64,000 nt of DNA, taken from the NCBI RefSeq assembly GCF_003254395.2, contig NC_037644.1, positions 13,206,586 to 13,270,585 on the forward strand, written 5' to 3'. The translations under genes were made by a program, and so were the position numbers. This DNA comes from Apis mellifera (lineage: Eukaryota > Arthropoda > Insecta > Hymenoptera > Apidae). The notes under the pieces are model-generated. The model saw only the letters and a program-made list of their open reading frames with translations. It did not search any database and was not told the DNA's origin. Shown in pieces: positions 39,501-54,500 of the stretch (its first letter is position 1; each line of letters starts with the position of its first letter).

Positions 39501-42500
39501 TCTCATGAAGATATTTGGAAAGATATTTCACGGGCATAAAATTATATTGAATGAAAAGTAATATAAAAATGGTTTATTAAAGTTGTTATTGATATTAATC
39601 AAATTAGAATAATTCCTTAAATTCTATCTAATGGATAATTGTATTTAATAAATAGAAAGTTCTCATCAGCCGAATATTCGAGTTACTTGACCACTTGCAA
39701 ACGATTTCATGAAGATATTTGGAAAGATATTCCACGGGGATAAAACTATATTGAATGAAAAATAATATAAATATGGTTTATTAAAGTTGTTATTGATATT
39801 AATCAAATTAGAATAATTCCAATTCCTTAAATTCTATCTAATGGATAATTATATAAATAGAAAGTTCTCATCGGCTGAGTATTCGAGTTACTTGACTAAC
39901 TACTTGGAAACAATCTCATAAAGATACTTGGAAAGATATTCTACGGAGATAAAATATTGAATGAAAAGTAATATAAATATGGTTTACTAAAGTTGCTATT
40001 GATATTAATCAAATTAGAACAATTCCAATTCTTCAGACTCTATCTAATGGATAATTGTATAAATAGAAAGATTTACGAATATATTACGGAATATTTTATG
40101 TTTATTCTTTAGAAAAGATTGATATTCCATATATTTATTCTTTAGAAAAGATTATGTTTATTATTATTGATGTTTATTCTTTAAAAAAGATTAATATTCG
40201 ATACAAAACTGAGGTTGGTCAGAACAATTTGGACAAAGAGTTATACTATACGACTCACTAAGACGACTCTTCCACTTTTCATTTCAACGTCTGAACAGTA
40301 ATACTATAAAGATTCGAACTGTAGAATGAAATGCAACGATGGGAACGAACGACACGGAAGATTCTCGCGCTATCAAAATATCGATGGAAGAATCTAGCGA
40401 AGTCAGCCGAAGAAGATTTCCTTGGAAACGACGCGCCTTAAACGATCCTCGAGAATATAAAAACACAATATCTTTACGACCACAATCGTATCGACTCGTA
40501 ATATCGGCGAATTTATGCGCCACGATATTTGAATCGATCGCGGAGCAAATTTCCAATAGGCTTCCGTTCGACTTGTCTTCGATTCCACTATCTTATTTCA
40601 TATATTTATACTATTTCCTTCCTCTTGTACTTTTCGAAAGAATCGTTTTAATTTATTAATACAATTTTGCTATCGTGTCTTTTCCCTTGAAAATGAACTA
40701 CTCTAAAATCTCGAAACGAGACTTTTCGAACAAACCCTCGTGAGTATAAAGTCGAGAAACAATTATTATCTAGGGAACGTTTTCGGAGAAAAAAGAGAAT
40801 TCTTCACGATCGAAATGTTCTACGTGAAACATTTGAGAGGGGGGACAAAGCGGTTGAGCAACTAGTATCATTAAACCCTGAACTTTCGGCTCGTGTCGAA
40901 GTAGATAGCGATTTCCTTTGAGGTAATCGTAAACTCTCGTCTCTTGTTCGAGCAACGTAACCAACGTTGCCTCTGATAAAAGGAAAATCGATTTCCCCTC
41001 CTCCTCCTCCTCTAACTTCTCGGGGTGAAACGTTTCAACGTATAACCCTGTTACTCGTATTCTGTGTGTACAACCCTGTGTGCGCATACAGTGGACGGAA
41101 AAATAAATACGATACGCCAAGGATCCAAGAAAAGAGATAAGGTTAATAGGAGGAGGGAGAAATATACGTATTGATGACGGATTCAGCCTCTGAAAATACC
41201 AGCTTTCCGCTCGATATCGAACAATCTGAAAAATACGATTTCGAGAATCTTATAAAAGATTTCCTCGATTTTTGGAGATTTTTGGTAATTGGTAAATTCT
41301 TCAGATATTCCCGTGTTTTCAAACGTCGAATGATTCCATTGATTCGCATATCTGAGGGGATGAAAAATGCATAAGGTTTCGCGTAAGAGAATTTTTCATA
41401 AAGATTCCACGTTTTTTGGAGATTTTTGATTGGTAAATTTTTCAAATATTCCCGTGTTTTTAAACGTTGAATCGATTCGCATATCTGAGGGGATGAAAAA
41501 TGCGTAAGGTTTCGCGTAAGAGAATTTCATAAAGATTCCTCGTTTTTTGGTAAATTGGTAAATTTATCAAATATTCTCGTGTTTTCAAACATCGAACTTT
41601 AAACGTTGAATCCATTGATATAGTACATCTTTATATAAATAATTTCAATAGTTTCGAAAAAGAAAAAAACGTATCCAACCAAGTTCGTCGAGATTCGTTG
41701 TTCAATTCTTTTATAATAATTTTTATTGAGTCGAGATTTCAATCTTTCGATGCGTATGAATTGCATCATATCCTCGACAATAATTTTAAATTTGAACAGA
41801 CAAATAAAAATAAGGGTCATCCTTGCTTTGACTAAAAATTTGGCTAAAAATGGAACGAATAAAGAATTTAACGTTTAATCCCGAACTCCCCTCAACTTTT
41901 ATCGTTTTTTTTGCTTCAATTTCATCGAAGGTAAAATTTTCGCTCGAAACGTAAAATCAAAAAAAAAAGGAATACTTATTCAATCGTGTCCTCGTGTCAC
42001 GCGAGATCGAAAAATCATAGAATGAAAAAAAATTTTCATAATTTTTAACTCGTCAATTTTTACTCGAAAGAAAGAAAGAAAGTATTCCCATCGTGGGAAA
42101 GAATTCGTTTCATTCTCTGCAGAAGATCGATCTATCTAAAATAAATTGAAATTAAAATAAAGAATGTAAAATTCGAATGTCGTCGAGGGATGACAATGAC
42201 ATCTTTCGAATCACGTGGATCGAATAATCTCCCGATGATAACGATAACAGTTTTCAAAATTTCTCTCTCTTTCTCTCTCTCTCCAGATTCATTCATTCTC
42301 TTTCCTCCAAGATAGCACCAAAGAATCAGCCATTAAATCTCGAAAACGATGGCTTGAAAACGTTTCATTTCGCCATAATTTACAGCAACCCTTTCGTTTC
42401 ACGAATACGAGTCACAATAATCTTCCATTCGACTTGCATTCTTTTCCAAACTTTCCAATTTCCAAAATGCGATACAAAACAATCTTCCATCCTCCATTCA

Positions 42501-45500
42501 TAATTCGCAGCAACCCTTTCGCTTCATGAATACGAGTCACAATAATCTTCCATTCGACTTGCATCCTTTTTCAAACTTTCCAATTTCCAAAATGCGATAC
42601 AAAACAATCTTCCATCCTCCATTCATAATTCGCAGCAACCCTTTTTCTTCACGAATACAAGTCACAATAATCTTCCATTCGACTTGCATCCTTTTCCAAA
42701 CTTTCCAATTTCCAAAACGCGATACGAAATAATCTTCCATCCTCCATTCATAATTCAACTTTTACCTTCACGAATACGAGTCACAATAATCTTCCATTCG
42801 ACTTGCATTCTTTTCCAAACTTTCCAAAATGCGATACAAAATAATCTTCCATCCTCCATTCATAATTCGCAGCAACCCTTTCCCTTCACGAATACGAGTC
42901 ACAATAATCTTCCATTCGACTTGCATTCTTTTCCAAACTTTCCAAAACGCGGTACAAAATAATCTTCCATCCTCCATTCATAATTCGCAGCAACTCTTTA
43001 CCTTTACGAATACGAGTCACAATAATCTTCCATTCTGTTTGCATCCTTTTCTAAACTTTCCAATTTCCAAAATGCGATACAAAATAATCTTCCATTCTCC
43101 ATTCATAATTCGCAGCAACCCTTTTCCTTCACGAGTCACAATAATCTTCCATTCGACTTGCATCTTTTTCCAAACTTTCCAATTTCCAAAATGCGATACA
43201 AAATAATCTTCCATCCTCCATTCATTCTCGAACGATTCTCGCGCCTCCATTATTACAAATTTTGATCATTCATCATTCATCTCCAATGATTCATCGTTTT
43301 TTAATTCCACGATTATTCCATCATCTCCGTGAGAATAATCCGTGATTCACGAAAACGGCGAGGATAGAGAGAGAGAGAGAGAGAAGAGGATCGTTTGCAC
43401 CGCGTTCGACGGCCCTTTCGCAATTTCTAATTCACCGTAAATCCACGGCAATGGCGAACATTGTGGAAACGTGTCGCCGGCGCGAACGGTGGGATCTAAG
43501 AACGGGCACGTATCGTGGATTTCTATTCCATCTATTTCCTTCTTTCTTTTTTCTCCCCCTCCTTCCTTTCTCTCGTTTCAGATTAATAATCGTGCACAGC
43601 GCTGCCAACTGATCGAGACGACAAATTTTTCTGGCAAATATCTCGAAATCGTTTGTCCTACTCGGCAAGATTAATATAGAGAGCGGAGAGGGGGGAAATG
43701 ATCAACTCCTTTTTGATGCAAAACACGCAGAGAGAAACTCGTCTTCCTTTCTTTTTCTCCACTTCTCGAATCATTTCGAACGATGCGGATGTATTCTCTC
43801 TAGAAATATATTTAAAGTATTAGAATATTGGAAAGGTAGCCTTAAAAATTAAAAAGAATATCGAGCGTCGTTGATGAAGGTAAAAATTTTGCCAAGATGT
43901 GTAAAAAATAATTTGATAGTAGTAATTTTATTTTTTACAAAAACATTGTAAGCCACTGGTTATATTACGTATTATAAAATATGTTTGTAACTTCTGATCG
44001 AATTCAAATGTATTTTCCCTAGAAATATATTTAAAATATTAGAATCTTAAATTTTTAAAAACCATGGTCAGAAAAAATATCAAGATGAAAGCTCTGCCAA
44101 GATGAAAAATAATTTGATAGATACTTTAAATAACGATATTGATTTCACTTTTTATAGAAATATTGTAGGGCGACTGGTTATATTATGTGTGCAAATAAAT
44201 TTGTAACTTCTGATAGAATTCGAATGTATTTCCCGTAGAAATATATTTAAAATATTAGAATTGGAATTGGAAAGGTAGCCTTAAAAATTAAAAAGAATTT
44301 TAACCATTGTTGACGATAGTGAAAATTCTGTCAATATCCGCAAAAAATAATTTGACAGATATTTTGAATAACGATAATATTATCGATTTTACTTCGTCTA
44401 GGAAAATTTTGTAAACGACTTAGCCAAACCGTGAAACGAGCAATCGACATTCTTAGATCATCAAGCAAAAAATATCGTTTTATAATATCGGAAATAATTA
44501 AAAGAAAAATTAAAAAAAAGAACGTGGAGATTATGGAATAAATATTTGAATAATTATTATATTAATTATTACCTCTATTCTCTTCCCAATTAAATTTCAA
44601 AGATATATTCTTGCATGGATGCATTCGTCAAAGAATATCATTGTCATTCAATTCATTCCACTCTCATTTTTAAATAAATCGCAACAAGCCGTATATATAT
44701 TTCTTTCAACCCTTTCGATAAAAATTCATGCAATTAAGATTTATAACAAAATATAAAATATCTATAATAAATAATATATATTGAAAAGTTAATAGAGAAA
44801 ACGAAATCGTTTGATACCGTCATTGTTTTCGTTTCTCCTTCTTCCACCACTTGTTTCTCAGAAAGATCGTAATCGAGGATAGCCGATATTAAAGCTAACC
44901 GAGCAACGCTCAGTTAACTAACCAGCCTCCTTCCTCTCAGGATGGAAACTTGGAAGCACCACTTCAACTTAATATCCCGCCTATAACACGAGCTCGAATT
45001 TATCTTCGATCAAATTTTCAACGGGGGAGCCGTTACTTTACAGATAAATCCTCACTTTGTTAAGTGATCCAAGGGTGATTGCGATACACTTGGATAACCA
45101 CCGATCGATTCACCGATTTCAACGGGAGTGGAGAGATTGCAATGGAGATTAAAAGTTGCGAAATTAAAATAATCCATGAAATAAATAAATTTAAATATCG
45201 AGAGAAAAATTTCAACGTTGCAACAAAAATCTTATAAACTTAAAACCTTATATTTTGTATATAAATATATATAATATAAAGTCTTCTGAAATTTAGAAAA
45301 AGAAAGGCACAGCTGATTATTAATCATCGAAGGTAAAATTAATGCTTCGTCGCGTTACGAAAGTTATGAAAATACTTTACGATGCTGGGAAGAAGTTTCC
45401 AGACCCCAGCTGCTGCAGTCTTTATAAAATTTCTCTCTCGTCCAATGCAACTTATGTTCCAATAACAATAATGATGTTCCAGTGGAGAATAATTCCAATC

Positions 45501-48500
45501 CAACAGATAATAAAAGATTCTTTTAAGATACTCTTCGTTCAAAATCGTTTCATTAATATTCAGATCGATTTGACGAAATCTTAGATTTATTACGCGTCAT
45601 TGCAGAGACGGAACGACACGTGTGTAAACTCGCACGTCTTCTTAGCAAGCTTGGAAGCTTCGAGTGGACTCGTCCTTCTACTAACGATAAGCAAACGTCA
45701 TTAAGGATGAGAATAATGATGAGAGAGGGAGAAGACGATGTTTGCACAGGAATTGGCACAATTCTTCAATTGTTAAACTTTCGAAAATTTTTTTTAATCT
45801 ATTTATGGTTATTATTACTAACTGAATATGGAAATTTAAATCTTATAACAGCAACTTTCAACTGTTATTATCAAATAATAATAATAATAATATTTTGTAA
45901 ATTTTGTTACAAAATTATAGAAATTGTTTATTTGGATATACATTCAAATGGAGTGAAATTGTCTATAATCTCCAATATATCTTTTTTTATAAATTTCGTT
46001 ACAAAATATGTGCAATAAAAAATTATTTATTCGTTTTAACACGTTCAAAGTTGCAGTTCACGTAAGACTGTGATACGTTCGAATTGAAATAAATTCGATA
46101 CAATTATTTAACTTCTTTTCTTTTTTACAAGAGATATCTCAAATATCTCTTTTTATAAATCTTGTTACGAAATGTAACGCAATAAAAAATTATTTATTTC
46201 CCACGTTCGAATGCAGAATATAAATAAATTGCCATATTTCGATTCAATTATCCAATTTTCTTTTTTTTTCTTTACAACAAATATGTTATAGAGTTATCTG
46301 AAACATCCCTTTTTATAAATTTTGTTACAAAATATTTGCAATAAAAAATTATTTATTCGTTTTAACACGTTCAAAGTTGCAGTTTACGTAAGACTGTGAT
46401 ACGAATTGAAATAAATTCGATACAATTATTTAACTTCTTTTCTTCTTTTTTTTACAAGAGGTATCTCAAATATCTCTTTTTACAAATCTTGTTACGAAAT
46501 ATACGTAATAAAAAATTATTTATTTCCCACGTTCGAATGTAAACAAATTGCCACGTTTCGATTCAATTATCCAACTTTCCTTTTTTTTCTTTACAACAGA
46601 TATAGAGTTATCTGAAACACATCCTTTTTATAAATTTTGTTACGAAATATACGAGAAATATATCGAGTCGAAATAAAAGTAAATTGTCGCTCTTCTCGCG
46701 CTTCGATTCGATTACTCAACTTTCCTCTTCTTTTTTTTTTCACAAGAGATACTTTGTTACCCGAAAGATCTCAACGTTCGAATCGATCCACCCTGTCGAT
46801 ACATCCATCTCGAACCGTTACATACCCTTTCAATCGAGAGAAACTCACCCACCCTCCCCCTTCGATATTCCTTTTCCATTATACACGCACAGAGAATCCT
46901 CTATGGTTTCCTCGAACCACTTCCTGCCTCTATATTCCACGTGATCGATCACGAATCAGTTTCGTGGATACAGCGGTATCGGGTCACTTCCTGTTCCTCC
47001 GTGTTCCACGTCGCGCTATACACAAACCTTCTCCTCCGTCCCATGCAAAGTCGCGCGAAATGGATTGGAAACGATTTCTTTTCACCATCGAACTGGACGA
47101 TTTTTCAAATAATCGGTCGCAATCTTTGGACAAGTGGTCGAAGATTTTCTTAAAAATTAAAATTATCGAATCCGTTTGATTTTTGACACTCGTGTGCTTT
47201 GATAAAACGAAATTTAAATTTATCGAATCGATCAACGATTCGAACACGAAATGGAACAACAGCATCTCCTTTTCCTTCTGCGCAATCTTTGGATAAGTGG
47301 TCGAAGATTTTCCTCTGTTTCAAAAATTAAAATTATCCGTTTGATTTTTGACACTCGTGTGCTTCGATGAAATTTAAATTTATCTAATCGATCAACAACG
47401 ATTCACGAACATGAAATGGAACAACAACATCTTCTTTTCCTTCTGCGCAATCTTTGGATAAGTGGTCGAAGATTTTTCGAAAATTAAAATTATCTGTTTG
47501 ATTTTTGGCACTCGTGTGTTTTCATAAAACAAAATTTAAATTTATCGAATCGATAAATGGAACAACAGCATCTCCTTTTCCTTCTGCACTTCTCCTCCGC
47601 GCAATCTTTGGATCGAAGATTTTCCTCTGTTTCAAAAATTAAAATTATCCGTTTGATTTTTGACACTCGTTCAATGAAATTTAAATTTATCGAATCGATC
47701 AACAACGATTCGAACACGAAATGGAACAACAGCATCTCCTTCTGCGCTTCTCCTCTGCGCAATCTTTGGATAAGTGGTCGAAGATTTTTCGAAAATTAAA
47801 ATTATCCGTTTGATTTTTGACATTCGTGTGCTTCGATGAAATTTAAATTTATCGAATCGATCAACGATTCGAACACGAAATGGAACAACAGCATCTCCTT
47901 TTCCTTCTGCGCAATCTTTGGATAAGTGGTCGAACATTTTTCGAAAATTAAAATTATCCGTTTGATTTTTGACATTCGATGAAATTTAAATTTATCGAAT
48001 CGATCAACAACGATTCGAACACGAAATGGAACAACAGCATCTCCTTTTCCTTCTTCACTTTTCCTCCACGTGTGTGGGATTCGTGATGCGATTGGTGAGC
48101 AAGGGTGGAGGAACAGAGTGATTCTCGAGGATGCATACGAAATGAACCGTTCTCCGAGGAATCCCACCCCCGAGGATATCTTTTTTCCTTCTCCATAATA
48201 TTCGCAAAGGTTACTCCGTGAGTATGGACGCGTTATGAATCAATAGAGGGAATTTTTACGAGGTTCTCACGCGCCGATTCGAAACAAGAGAGATCTCGTT
48301 CCTGTAAAATAAATCGTTGCACGTAGGATCGATTCATCGAGACAAGCTTTCCGTCTTTGTTCTCCTCCCCTCGTCATTCATGTTCCGTTAATACGAGAAT
48401 TCGTATGCTGCATCGAGGATTTTAATTTTCAGGGGAACAATGGCGTCGCGCTCGCAATACGTCGGCAATATTTATCCCCACCCCCTCCCTCTGCCTCGTT

Positions 48501-51500
48501 TTAATTGTGCGTTTCGATATAGGATAATTTAGTTGGAAAAATTATTAAATACGCGGCACAAAGGAAATTTCAAAATTAATTTCGCCTTCCGTAATAATCC
48601 GTAACGTAATAACGATAAATATCGAGATACGTGTAATATTTCGCGAGTACGCTCGGTTAAATTCGTCAACAGATCTGAAAATATTTTACATTCTGATTGA
48701 AAATCGTGAATCGAACGATCAGAACTCGAAGAACAGATTTTATAATGATCTAAATAACGATAAATATCGAGATGATAGATCTAAAAAAAATTCTAATTCT
48801 AGATTCTGATTGAAACGATCGAAATCATAAATGAAACGATCAGAACTCGAAGAAAAATGATCGTAAAATGATTCAAATAACGAAAAATATCAAGAAAACG
48901 TGTAGATTTAAAAAAATTAAATAGATTCTGATTGAAACGATCTAAATCATAAATTGAACAATCAGAATTCGAAGAAAAATGATCGTAAAATGATCCAAAT
49001 AACGATAAATACCGAAATATGTGTAATATTTCGCAAATGCGCTCGATTGAATTCGTAAACAGATCTAAAAACATTCTAAATTCGAATCCTAATTCAAACA
49101 ATTGAAAATTATGAATTGAATGTCCAGAACTCGAAGAACAGATCGTATAATGATTCAAATAACGATAAATATCGAGATAATAGATCCAAAAAAATTATAA
49201 TTTTAAATTCTGATTGAAATGATCGAAATCATAAATGGAACAATGAGAATTCGAAAAACAGATAAAAATGAGATATATGTAATAAGTCTAAAAAAATTCT
49301 AGACTCGAATCTGATTGAAATGAAACGAAAATTATAAATTGAACGATCAGAACTCGAAGAACAGATTCTATAATGATCCAAATAACGATAAATATCGAGA
49401 TAATAGATTTAAAAAAATTCTAGTTTTAGATTCTAATTGAAAATCATAAATGGAACAATCAGAACTCGAAGAACAGATCGTATAATGATCCAAATAACGA
49501 TAAATATCGAGATAATAGATCTAAAAAAATTCTAGTTCTAGATTCTGATTGAAACGAAACAAAAATTATAAATGGAACGACGAGAATTCGAAAAACAGAC
49601 AAAAATGAAATAGATCTAAAAAAATCCTGATTGAAACGAAACGAAAATTATAAATCGCACGACGAGAATTCGAAGAACGATAACGTTTCGCGACAACGGT
49701 TCAAAGATCGCCGAATTATTTCGATCAATTGTTAATCAGTTTAATAATCTCGCAATTCCATCCGAGCACAATAGAACGCACGAACATTCCGGTTTAAGTT
49801 CATTTCCAATTCGGTAAATTTCCATCCGCTACCAATTTCACACACAATTTCGCGGTTTAGTCCGCGTCCACTTAATTGCTCAACGTTCAACGTGAACGTT
49901 TACTCTCGACTAACCGTTTCAAAACTTTGCCCTACTTTTGCCCCATTTCGAGCCCCATTTCAACCATTTTCACGCGATACAAAATTATTTTTTCCATTCT
50001 GCTCGAAACGAGAGGGTGACAAAAACACGGCTGAAAATTCTTCTTCAAAAAAACACATAATCCGAATTTTCGAATCGACCATTGTTGTTTCGAGGGGCGG
50101 GGAAAAATTCGTGGATATATCGCCTCGAATAAATTACTATTAATATATGATAAATTTGTGAAAAGATAACAAAATTAAAAAACAATATATATTTAATAAA
50201 AGAGAAATAGGAAATTGTCGCGCGAGATGTGGATCGTGCCGATGACTTTGTTCTACTGAGCTCGCACGCCGGTTCGACGAGAAACAGAATCAAAACATTC
50301 GCGCGTAAATATACAAGACACGAGTCGCGCCTTTAAATATATCAACAAATATATCAACAGAGAAAGTTAAAGTTATATCCAGATATTATAATACAATATA
50401 AAATTTTCACTCTAGTGCAAAAGTCGAGGATTTGAAAACTTGACGAGATTAGAAGCGAGAAATTATTATATATATCTCAAAGATAGTGGGATCCATAAGT
50501 TGGGATTGTTGGAAGATTTCAACAGCGTGGATCGTGTACAATACATGTTAAATACATCACTGAATCCAGATATAAATCAGAAATAAATCGAAAATTTATG
50601 AACTGAAATAGGCAAAAAATTAAATAAATTTCAAATATCTTAAAGAAAATATTAATTAGAAATATGGAATTGCGAATCGATTGTAATTTTATAATTTCAC
50701 TGCAATTAATCAGTGATGAATTAATCACTTTTGTGATCCAACAAAATATTAAATAATAGACCGCATATATGAAGCAGTCTTGTATGAATATTTTTGTAAC
50801 AAATGCATTGTAACTATTGCATAAATTGACAAATCATTTTCAAATTTTGCTAACACAATCTTGAGATTGTGATTACTTCTCTCTCATTATATACTTCTCG
50901 TTATCTTAAACAAATTTCTTTAACGTGTACATATCGTCCATCAAAAATTGGAAATATAAATCTTCGAATATGATAAATATTTGTCACAAAGTTTTAATAC
51001 AATTGACATAATCCTCGGAAAAATATTACTAATCTCCAATTTTCTCTCCAAATTTATTAATACATATTATGAATATTTTTGTAACAAATGCATTGTAACT
51101 TACATATATATTGCAAATTGACAAATCATTTTCAAATTTTGCCAACACAATCTTGAGATTGTGATTACTTCTCTCTCATTATATACTTCTCATTATCTTA
51201 AACAAATTTCTTTAACGTGTACACATCGTCCATCAAAAATTGGAAATATAAATCTTCGAATACTGTAAATATTTGTCACAAAGTTTTAACGCAGCAATCG
51301 ACATAATCCTCGGAAGAATATTACTGATCTCCAATTTTCTCTTTACTCCCTCCAAATTTATTAATATATATTATGAATATTTTTGTAACAAATGCATTGT
51401 AACTATTGCAAATTGACGAATCATCTTCAAATTTCGCCGAAACAATCTTGAGATTACTTCTCTCTCATTATATACTTCTCGTTATCTTAAACAAATTTCT

Positions 51501-54500
51501 TTAACGTGTACACATCGTCCATGAAAAATTGGAAATATAAATCTTCGAATACGATAAATATTTGTCACAAAGTTTTAATGCAGCAATCGACATAATCCTT
51601 GGAAGAATATTACCGATCTCCAATTTTCTCTTTACTCCCTCGAAATTTATCGAATAATTTACGTAAGGAAAACAATTTCGAGTCTACGTCTCGATTCGAA
51701 CGTTGATCCAACTTATTCCCGACACGACTGTTAACTCTTCGCTCGGCCAATTAGACTTCGATCGGATTAGATTCGTTTGCTCGGTGGCCAATCGTTATCG
51801 ACCGGCCTGCTGCGAGGGTTATCGCCTCGATCGAGCGCGACGCGGTTCGCCACGGTTTGCAACACCGATACCCGTCAAAGTTTTCCGATTTCTGGTTAGT
51901 TCGGGCCAAGTTTACAGATGTCGATCCACGCCAACGTGGGACCGCGACGTTTCACACGCTAGTGGCTAACCAGATTTTGAGTTTGGAGTCGAGATCCTCG
52001 ACCGAGTTGCGCCCAGATTTCAGAGACGGTGTGTCGTATTTTCTCGCACGAAAAATTTGATACGTAATGGTAGAAATAGAGTAGAGAGACTATAATTTTG
52101 AACGAAGTTTGATGAAGTTGAATTTTCGCTTTCGCGGTATATCGAACGAAGGAACAAATTTAGGCGAAGCTTTCCAAGTAAAATTTAATGATGTGTGAAG
52201 ATGTTTGATTAATTTTCGCGATATATTGAACGAAGGAACAAATTTAGGCGAAGCTTTTGTTCCAAGTAAAATTTGATGATGATATTTGTTGATAATTTTC
52301 GAGATATATCGAACGAAAGAACAAATTTAGGCGAAGCTTTCCAAGTAAAATTTGATGATGTATGAAGATGTTTGATTAATTTTCGCGATATATTGAACGA
52401 AGGAACAAATTTAGGCGAAGCTTTTGTTCCAAGTTTGATGATGATATTTGTTAATAATTTTTGAGATATATCGAACGAAAGAACAAATTTAGGCGAAGCT
52501 TTTGCTCCAAGTAAAATTTGATGATGTATGAAGATGTTTGATTAATTTTCGCGATATATTGAACGAAGGAACAAATTTAGTCGAAGCTTTTCAAGTAAAA
52601 TTTGATGATGTATGAAGATGTTTGATTAATTTTCGCGATATATTGAATGAAGGAACAAATTTAAGCTTTTGCTTCAAGTAAAATTTGATGATGTATGAAG
52701 ATGTTTGATTAATTTTCGCGATATATTGAACGAAGGAACGAATTTAGGCGAAGCTTTTGTTCCAAGTAAAATTTGATGATGATATTTGTTGATAATTTTC
52801 AAGATATATCGAACGAAAGAACAAATTTAGGCGAAGCTTTTGCTCCAAGTAAAATTTGATGATGTATGAAGATGTTTGATTAATTTTCGCGATATATTGA
52901 ATGAAAAAACAAATTTAAGCGAAACTTTCCAAGTAAAATTTGATGATGTATGAAGATATTTGATTAATTTTCGCGATATATTGAACGAAGGAACAAATTT
53001 AGGCAAAGCTTTTGTTCCAAGTAAAATTTGATGATGTATGAAGATGTTTGATTAATTTTCGCGATATATTGAACGAAGGAACAAATTTAGGCGAAGCTTT
53101 TCAAGTAAAATTTTATGATGTATGAAGATATTTGTTTAATTTTCGAGATAGGTGAAAGAAGAAATTTAAATTTGTATAATTATAGAAATAATTACCATAA
53201 TTTTGATTTTTCTAAATAATTATTTTGATTTGATGTAACGTTGAATTTGCTCATTTCGCTTTCGAACAAATTTAAGCAAGCTTTGTTCCAACTAAAATTT
53301 GACGATGTAATGAAGATATTTATTTAATTTTCCAGATATATCGAAGGAAAAAACAAATTTAAGCAAAGCTTTTGCTGCCTAAAGTAAAATTTGATGATGT
53401 ATGAAGATGTTTGATTAATTTTCGCAAAGGAAAGAACAAATTTAAATCTGTACAATGATAGAGATAAATATAATTACCATAATTTTGACGAAAATTTTAC
53501 TCCAAGTAAAACCCAGACACTATAACGAAGATGTAACATTGAATTTGTTCGTTTGACTTTCGCGGTATATTGAACGAAAGAACAAATTTGGCTTTTGTTC
53601 CAGGTAAAATTTGATGGTATAACGAAGACGTTATTTAATTTTCGAGATGGATGAAAGAACGAATTTAAATTTACACGATGGTGGAAATAAATACAATTTT
53701 AACGTGAATTTTTCTAAATAATTTTTTCCATTCCAAAAATCTCGCTCTTGACTCTATGATTTTTGTTTAATTTTCACGAAAGGAGAAATTTAAATTTGTA
53801 GAAATAATTTTGACAAAGTAATATTTCCCTGGTTTTAAGTAAAACCAGAACGAAGATGTAACATTGAGTTTGTTCGTCTCACTTTCGCGCTATATTTGAA
53901 CGAAGAAATTGCAAAGAGAAGCTTTCGTTGTGAAGAAAAACCTGACACTACGATGAGGATGCGACATTGTTTAACTTTCGCGATATTGGATGAAGGAACA
54001 AATTTAAACTTGTTGCGCAACGATAGAAATAAATACCGTAATTTTGACAAAGGATTTCCAAGTAAAATCCTTGTGTCGAATTTCTTCGCTCGATATGTAA
54101 AAAATTTATATACTCAAATAATATAAGAAATAAATACCAAGTGATCTTCACTGTAGAATCGAGCAAAGCTTTATACGATAAGATGTAATCTGATCGAATC
54201 TCTTCCCTCCTTTCTTTTATGCGGAACTTCCGTTTAAAATTTTTACGTTGACAGTTTTATAAATTGGTCTCGGCTCTTTCGTTGCGCGAAACTCTCGAAA
54301 CGAGACGCTATAATAAAAAGGGGTATTAGAAAGGGAAGATTGTCCTCCGTGAAAATAAAAGGTACAATAGGTGATAGGATCTCTTTGTCCCTAAAAAGTG
54401 GGAAACGATGTTGGCGGAATGCCAACAAAAAAGGAAGATAATTACTCTTCTTTCTGTGCGCGACGCGGTTAAAACGAAAAGAAAGAGATGTGCCAAAACG

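Noticed and set aside
45342..46018. Two short + strand frames (80 and 132 codons) between repeats
   Set aside because: Ile/Tyr-rich, no motif, and they continue into AT-rich repeat DNA.
46637..47179. 180-codon + strand open frame
   Set aside because: Composition is Arg/Ser/Pro/Phe-rich with no domain, and it runs into the 47.1-kb tandem array. Three overlapping frames are open in the same region, typical of chance in CpG-rich, stop-poor DNA.
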